In this document: positions 5,179-8,793 of the stretch, one piece after another
How positions within the stretch are numbered: position 1 is the first letter of the stretch
Layout: each line of letters starts with the position of its first letter
Source of the DNA: an uncultured Oscillospiraceae bacterium
GTDB taxonomy: Bacteria; Bacillota; Clostridia; Oscillospirales; Oscillospiraceae
Direction of reading: 5' to 3'
DNA: 8,793 nucleotides
Assembly (NCBI GenBank): GCA_934668295.1
Contig: CAKUND010000083.1
Coordinates: 1-8,793 of the forward strand
The notes under the pieces: model-generated
The model's database searches: none
What the model saw: only the letters and a program-made list of their open reading frames with translations
What the model was told of the DNA's origin: nothing
Position numbers and translations under genes: made by a program

Positions 5179-5985
5179 TCAGAACTTTCCGCTGCTGTGG
5201 GAGAAGCCGCCGGAATTGACGGTGGTTCCGCCGCCGGATTTCTGCGTTTCGATCTTCACGCGGGTCTGCGTGGTGGTGAGATAGATATCGTCCTGCCGGA
5301 GCATCCGGACGCCATTTTGAGGAATGTAGGTGTCGGCGTGCGTCTGCTTGCGGGCAGTCTTCATTTTGCCCTTCATGACAAGGCAGACGATCAGCGCCGT
5401 GAGAAGCGGCACAAGAATCACAGCCAGCCACTTGAGCACCTGGATATCCTCCAGACGCTCGGAGTCGGTCGCCCGGTCGAAGGGCTCGCCCTGCGCGTCC
5501 GTCTGCAAAAAGTCCGTGCAGCCGTCCACATAGCGGTCAAAGCCCGCGTACCAGTTGTCGCCTCCGAACTCGCTCAGGAAATAGCGCTCGGCGAGTACGC
5601 CCTTGCCGTAGTCCGTAAAGGCACGGTTGCCGATCTCGCCGTGGGCACAGAGATCATAATCGCGCTCGGCCATGCTGAGAGCCAGCAGAATGCCGTTCTG
5701 GTCTTCTCCCGTGCCGAGCTCAAAGTCAAGGAAGAAGCCCTCCGAGAAGCTCTCGATGGAGCCCGCGTCATAATACAGGCTGTAATCGTCGACCGTGACG
5801 ATATACACGCCGCAGCCATAGATATCCTCCGCTTCCTGGCAGCGCGCTTCCAGCGCGCCGGCCTCGCTTTCTGTGAGCAGTCCGGCGTAGTCGAAGACAT
5901 GCGCGGAATCATAGGCCGAAGCACTCACGCACAGGCCGAGCAGCAGCATCAGGGCTGCGAGCAGACAAAAAATTCGTTTTTTCAT
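5179..5985 (-). CDS. ydjH: TPM-domain membrane protein (YdjH / UPF0603-like)
   Basis: A 268-residue exported and membrane-anchored protein. A signal peptide (1-24, ending SASA) leads to a TPM domain (about 28-160; HVFDYAGLLTESE at 29-41 is the typical entry, and the GVYIVTVDDY and NGILLALSMAERDY strands follow). A membrane helix at about 183-204 is followed by a cytoplasmic tail ending in a Gly/Ser-rich stretch with GGFSHSSGKF. This order (signal, TPM, membrane helix, low-complexity Gly/Ser tail) is typical of YgcG/YdjH proteins. In Bacillus subtilis, YdjH works with YdjG at the membrane and, as I recall, the pair recruits YdjI and a PspA-type protein under envelope stress. The ribosome site AAGGGGG overlaps the stop codon of the upstream zinc-ribbon gene, with a 7-nt spacer to ATG, indicating tight co-translation. 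It is the last gene of the operon. Confidence 0.85.
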   Translation of the reverse strand: MKKRIFCLLAALMLLLGLCVSASAYDSAHVFDYAGLLTESEAGALEARCQEAEDIYGCGVYIVTVDDYSLYYDAGSIESFSEGFFLDFELGTGEDQNGILLALSMAERDYDLCAHGEIGNRAFTDYGKGVLAERYFLSEFGGDNWYAGFDRYVDGCTDFLQTDAQGEPFDRATDSERLEDIQVLKWLAVILVPLLTALIVCLVMKGKMKTARKQTHADTYIPQNGVRMLRQDDIYLTTTQTRVKIETQKSGGGTTVNSGGFSHSSGKF

Positions 5986-5997
5986 CCCGGCACCCCC

Positions 5998-7110
5998 TTA
6001 TAATGCGAACAGCAGCACGGCCAGAACCGCTGCCAGTCCGCCCGCGATCCCGGCAAAATACGCCCAGAAGCGGCCCCACGAAACGGGCAGGTCGCCCGTC
6101 AGCTTGCCGGTCTGCCCGTTCATGGAGAACAGGTAATCCTTGCCCTTCCACTTCGTGTGCAGCATCCAGACGGGCAGCATCGCGTACTGCACCTTGCCGC
6201 GGCGGATGCGGATATGCTCCTCCTCCGTCACGCAGGTAGAATATCCGGTCACGCTGCTGCGCATCGCGCCTTCGCAGCTGGCTTTGCAGCGCGTGTCGGC
6301 ACGGGATGCGCAGTCGTCGACGCTCACGTCGTATTTATCTGCCAGAAAGCCGGGCAGATACGCGTTGGAGAAGGCCTTGAGCTCTTTGTAATCAAACGGC
6401 TCGATGGAATCCATGTTTTCGTCGGGCATCTTGCTCGACGCGTCGACGGGGATCTTCTCGAACTCGACCGTGCCTGCGCGGTGGACCATGAAGTGCTGCG
6501 TGTCGGTCACGTCGTAGTCGCCCTCGCGGTGGGTCATGGAGCGGGTGCATTTGTAGGCGATCTCCGCGTCCGCGCTGCCGTTGAAAAGCCAGAACGGGAC
6601 GTAGACGCCCTGAATTTTTTCAATATGGTTCTGCGCGGAGAAGACCTTCGGCAAAAGGGGCTTTTTGTTGTAGTGCTTCTTGAGGGCGGCGACCGCGTCC
6701 TCGCGGCTCAGCTTGAAGGGAATGATGTAGTCCGGCTTCCTTGCGCCGGAAAGCTGACCGGGGACAATGGTCGTGTTGCCGCAGTAGGGACAGCTCGTGG
6801 CCGCCGTCGTCTCGTCGCAGATGAGCTCCGCGCCGCACGACGGGCAGGAATAGCTTTTCATGCCGGGCTCTGCCCAGTCGGCACCCTCGGGCTGGGCCCA
6901 TTCTCCCTCGTCGGGCTGCTGTGCGGCCTTCTGCTCGGCCTCCGCGGCAGCCTGTGCGGCCTGCGCATCCTTTTTTTCATAGAGCGCTTCGATCTCCTCC
7001 ACGGAATAGGACGAGCCGCAGTAATCGCATTCAAGTTTTCCGGACGCGCCGACAAAGTGCAGCGGGCCGGTACACGCGGGACATTTGTAATTCGTGATCT
7101 GATCTGCCAT
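5998..7110 (-). CDS. ydjG: Zinc-ribbon protein with C-terminal membrane anchor (YdjG-like)
   Basis: A 370-residue protein with two N-terminal zinc ribbons: Cys10/13/28/31 (CPAC...CDYC) and Cys89/92/107/110 (CPSC...CPYC). They are separated by an Ala/Gln/Glu-rich helical linker (about 38-68). The middle region (about 125-340) is a conserved globular part with VYVPFWLFNG at 169-178 and LPVWMLHTKWKGKDYLFSMNG at 312-332, typical of this family. A single membrane helix (about 349-370) forms the extreme C terminus, giving a tail-anchored layout. Automatic pipelines often label such proteins as PriA helicase or TFIIB-type zinc ribbon proteins, but there are no helicase motifs here. Position between an SPFH and a TPM gene matches YdjG. 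AGGAGG at 7127-7122 lies 11 nt before the ATG. A 14-bp hairpin separates it from the SPFH gene. The role as an adaptor that binds the SPFH partner is inferred from the B. subtilis homologues. Confidence 0.82.
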   Translation of the reverse strand: MADQITNYKCPACTGPLHFVGASGKLECDYCGSSYSVEEIEALYEKKDAQAAQAAAEAEQKAAQQPDEGEWAQPEGADWAEPGMKSYSCPSCGAELICDETTAATSCPYCGNTTIVPGQLSGARKPDYIIPFKLSREDAVAALKKHYNKKPLLPKVFSAQNHIEKIQGVYVPFWLFNGSADAEIAYKCTRSMTHREGDYDVTDTQHFMVHRAGTVEFEKIPVDASSKMPDENMDSIEPFDYKELKAFSNAYLPGFLADKYDVSVDDCASRADTRCKASCEGAMRSSVTGYSTCVTEEEHIRIRRGKVQYAMLPVWMLHTKWKGKDYLFSMNGQTGKLTGDLPVSWGRFWAYFAGIAGGLAAVLAVLLFAL

Positions 7111-7133
7111 GCAGTTTTTCGCCTCCTGTGATA

Positions 7134-7164
7134 GCTCTGCCCGCGCTGAAAGCGCGGGCAGAGC
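7134..7164. other. Perfect 14-bp intercistronic hairpin
   Basis: Arms GCTCTGCCCGCGCT (7134-7147) and their exact complement (7151-7164) flank a 3-nt loop, in the 61-nt gap between the SPFH and zinc-ribbon genes. No T tract follows on either strand, so it is not a classical intrinsic terminator. On the operon transcript it could protect the SPFH message from 3' exonucleases or cause partial termination, giving more SPFH protein than the downstream partners. Confidence 0.85.
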
Positions 7165-7171
7165 GCGTCAA

Positions 7172-8497
7172 TTAAAGCACGATATCGCCGTCGTCAAACG
7201 GGTCGCCGCATTCGGGGCAGAACTTGGGCGGATGGATCGGATCCTCGGGCTCCCAGCCGCACTTGTCGCACTTATACTTGGGCGTTCCGGCGGGCTTGGG
7301 CTTGCCGCACTCGGAGCAGAACTTACCCTTGTTCACCGCGCCGCAGGAGCAGGTCCAGCCTGCTGCGGCAGCGGGTCTGGGCTTGCCGCATTCGGGGCAG
7401 AATTTGCCGGTAATGCCGCTCTGCCCGCAGGCGCACGTCCAGCTGTTTGCGGGCGCTGCCGGTGCGGGAGCGGCCTGCTGCGGCTGCTGCGCGCCCATCT
7501 GATAGAGATTCTGCGCGTTCATACCGCCCATCTGTCCGGCCATATTCATGCCCATAAAGGCCATCGCCGGGCCGGCGTTCTGGTTGTTGGCGGCAGCCTG
7601 CATGGCGCTGGCCTGCGCGCCGACCAGATGTGCCGCCGCTCTCGTCGGGTCCATAAATGCCGCGTTGCGCTGCAGCTCCTTGAGCATGGCCTCGTCTTCC
7701 TCGCTCGCCTTAACGGACGAAACGCCGAACGAGACGATCTCAAGACCGCGCAGATTGCGCCACTTGCCGGAAAGCACGTCGTTGAGCGCGTCGGCCATTT
7801 CCATGGTGTGGCCAGGGAGCGCGGAATAGCGGATGCCCTGCTCGGAGATCTTAGCAAACGCGGGCTGCAGCGCGGTCAGAAGCTCGGTCTTGAGCTGGCT
7901 GTCAAGACGGTCGCGGGTATAGTCCCCGCCGACGTTGCCGCAGACGTTCGTATAGAACAGGATCGGGTCGCAGATGCGGTAGCTGTACTCGCCGAAGCAG
8001 CGGATAGCGATATCGATGTCGATCCCGGCACGCTGGTCGACCACGCGGAACGGAACGGGAGAGGGCGTACCGTATTTGTTGCCGATGAGCTCCTTGGTGT
8101 TGAAGTAATACACGCGCTGATCCTTGGGCGGCTCCCCGCCGAAGGTGAAGCGCTTGCCGATATTCTTAAAAGTGTCGAGGATGTTTTTGCCCAGCTTGCC
8201 ATAGAACAAAGACGGCTCGGTCGAGGAATCATATTTGAATTCGCCCGGCTCCGCGCAGAACTCCGTGACCTTGCCCTGATCGACGATGATCATGCACTGG
8301 CCGTCGGCGACGGCGATCACAGAGCCGTTGGAGATGATGTTGTCTGAGCCTCTGGTGTTGCTGCTGCGGCCGGAGGTGCGCTTCTGACCCTTGACGGCCA
8401 TGACGTTTTCCGGCAGAGAATCACAGTAGAAATACTCAAGCCACTGATCGGCCATCACGCCGCCGGCAGCGCCGAGTGCCGCTTTGATAAGTCCCAT
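7172..8497 (-). CDS. ydjI: SPFH-domain protein with three C-terminal zinc ribbons (YdjI-like)
   Basis: A 441-residue protein, first gene of a three-gene operon. The SPFH (band-7-like) domain spans about 20-260, beginning MADQWLEYFYCDSLPENVMAVKGQ and including SVIAVADGQCMIIVDQGKV (59-77) and GLEIVSFGVSSV (251-262). This is the type often labelled virion core protein. A helical, then Met/Ala/Gln-rich low-complexity linker (about 263-350) leads to three short zinc ribbons: Cys355/357/367/370, Cys383/385/394/397 and Cys410/413/427/430. It has no clear membrane segment, so it probably reaches the membrane through partners. In B. subtilis the homologue YdjI is recruited by YdjG/YdjH. The extra zinc ribbons suggest docking to the zinc-ribbon protein encoded next. 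Start chosen by AAAAGGAG at 8514-8507, 9 nt before the ATG. No PspA-type gene adjoins it in the window. Confidence 0.88.
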   Translation of the reverse strand: MGLIKAALGAAGGVMADQWLEYFYCDSLPENVMAVKGQKRTSGRSSNTRGSDNIISNGSVIAVADGQCMIIVDQGKVTEFCAEPGEFKYDSSTEPSLFYGKLGKNILDTFKNIGKRFTFGGEPPKDQRVYYFNTKELIGNKYGTPSPVPFRVVDQRAGIDIDIAIRCFGEYSYRICDPILFYTNVCGNVGGDYTRDRLDSQLKTELLTALQPAFAKISEQGIRYSALPGHTMEMADALNDVLSGKWRNLRGLEIVSFGVSSVKASEEDEAMLKELQRNAAFMDPTRAAAHLVGAQASAMQAAANNQNAGPAMAFMGMNMAGQMGGMNAQNLYQMGAQQPQQAAPAPAAPANSWTCACGQSGITGKFCPECGKPRPAAAAGWTCSCGAVNKGKFCSECGKPKPAGTPKYKCDKCGWEPEDPIHPPKFCPECGDPFDDGDIVL

Positions 8498-8546
8498 TTG
8501 ATTACGCTCCTTTTCTGATCTTTAATAAACGGAATTGCCTGAAGGT

Positions 8547-8575
8547 TTTATACCAGTGTATTCAGGATACCATAG
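8547..8575 (-). promoter_or_regulatory. Likely promoter of the SPFH operon (extended -10)
   Basis: On the minus strand TGG-TATAAA gives an extended -10 element at 8555-8547, about 50 nt before the start codon. The position of the -35 (around 8575-8570, CTATGG) does not match consensus, which the extended -10 may offset. An inverted repeat CCTGAA/TTCAGG (8538-8543 and 8561-8566) flanks the -10 and could be a regulator site. The call is tentative. Confidence 0.45.
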
Positions 8576-8681
8576 TTTGACGGTTTCGGCAATCGATTTG
8601 TTCCAATTTCATGAAAACTCACAAAAAATGCTTTAAAACCGCGCATGGGCAGAAACGAAAATGTGTCCATAGGCAGATCGG

Positions 8682-8728
8682 GGCGAATTTGATATCATTA
8701 TATCGAATAAGGGCGCTTGGCGAATTTG
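8682..8728. repeat. Short direct repeat with an internal AT-rich dyad
   Basis: GGCGAATTTG occurs at 8682-8691 and again at 8719-8728. Between and overlapping them is an imperfect dyad TTTGATAT/ATATCGAA (8688-8708) around CATT. The rest of 8598-8750 shows no coding potential and no RNA gene I can recognise. These may be parts of the same mobile intergenic element as the hairpin that follows. Confidence 0.45.
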
Positions 8729-8749
8729 TACGCACCCGCGCACATGATC

Positions 8750-8777
8750 GTAGGGGCCGATGCCCACATCGGCCCGG
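8750..8777. repeat. REP-like intergenic hairpin
   Basis: GTAGGGGCCGATG, loop, CATCGGCCCG forms a perfect 9-bp stem (8754-8762 with 8767-8775) and a CCCA loop. The pattern GTAGGGGC followed by a short dyad ending in GCCC is a dispersed intergenic motif I recall from gut Clostridia. Only one copy is visible here and the element may continue past the right edge. Confidence 0.6.
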
Positions 8778-8793
8778 CAGAATGCGCCATTTT

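Noticed and set aside
5998..7110. PriA helicase label for the zinc-ribbon protein
   Set aside because: Only Cys4 ribbons are shared; there are no Walker or other helicase motifs, and a membrane anchor is present.
7134..7164. Intrinsic terminator between the SPFH and zinc-ribbon genes
   Set aside because: The hairpin is strong but no T tract follows on either strand.
7109..8347. Long plus-strand open frame (412 codons) antisense to the SPFH gene
   Set aside because: The product is low-complexity Ala/Gly/Leu/Arg-rich with no recognisable fold, while the opposite strand encodes a clear SPFH protein with zinc ribbons and a good ribosome site.

Overview
The window looks like a chromosomal segment from a GC-rich gut Clostridia, most likely Oscillospirales (Oscillospiraceae/Ruminococcaceae). 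This rests on the Firmicutes-type gene set (BlaI/BlaR-type pair, MarR-MATE pair, T-box leader, Ydj-type membrane-stress module), strong AGGAGG-type ribosome binding sites, and short hairpin-forming intergenic repeats at both edges of a kind I recall from this group. No phage, transposase, CRISPR, tRNA or rRNA is seen.

Layout. Positions 1-170 are non-coding and hold two hairpin repeats. Positions 171-422 hold a minus-strand T-box leader with its own promoter and terminator; the gene it should control lies off the left edge. Positions 432-2777 (minus) are a two-gene operon: a BlaI/MecI-type repressor, then a BlaR1-like M56 membrane metallopeptidase whose extracellular part is not a penicillin-binding domain but a NAGPA-type phosphodiester glycosidase domain. 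Positions 2871-4761 (plus) are a divergent operon, a MarR-family repressor followed by a MepA-like MATE efflux pump, with a double palindromic operator over its promoter. A 77-residue protein of unknown function follows (4893-5126) and ends in a strong terminator that faces the convergent cluster. Positions 5179-8497 (minus) are a three-gene operon: SPFH protein with three C-terminal zinc ribbons, zinc-ribbon protein with a C-terminal membrane anchor, and TPM-domain membrane protein. These match the ydjI, ydjG and ydjH parts of the Bacillus subtilis ydjFGHI operon, with no PspA (ydjF) gene in the window. Positions 8498-8793 carry the promoter region of that operon and another hairpin repeat.

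How it fits together. All three protein systems look like cell-envelope responses: a repressor/protease pair that may sense a glycan or phosphodiester-linked sugar at the surface, a drug-responsive efflux operon, and a membrane-stress scaffold. The most unusual element is the M56-phosphodiester glycosidase fusion, whose partner repressor keeps the Asn-Phe dipeptide that is the cleavage site in classical BlaI/MecI.
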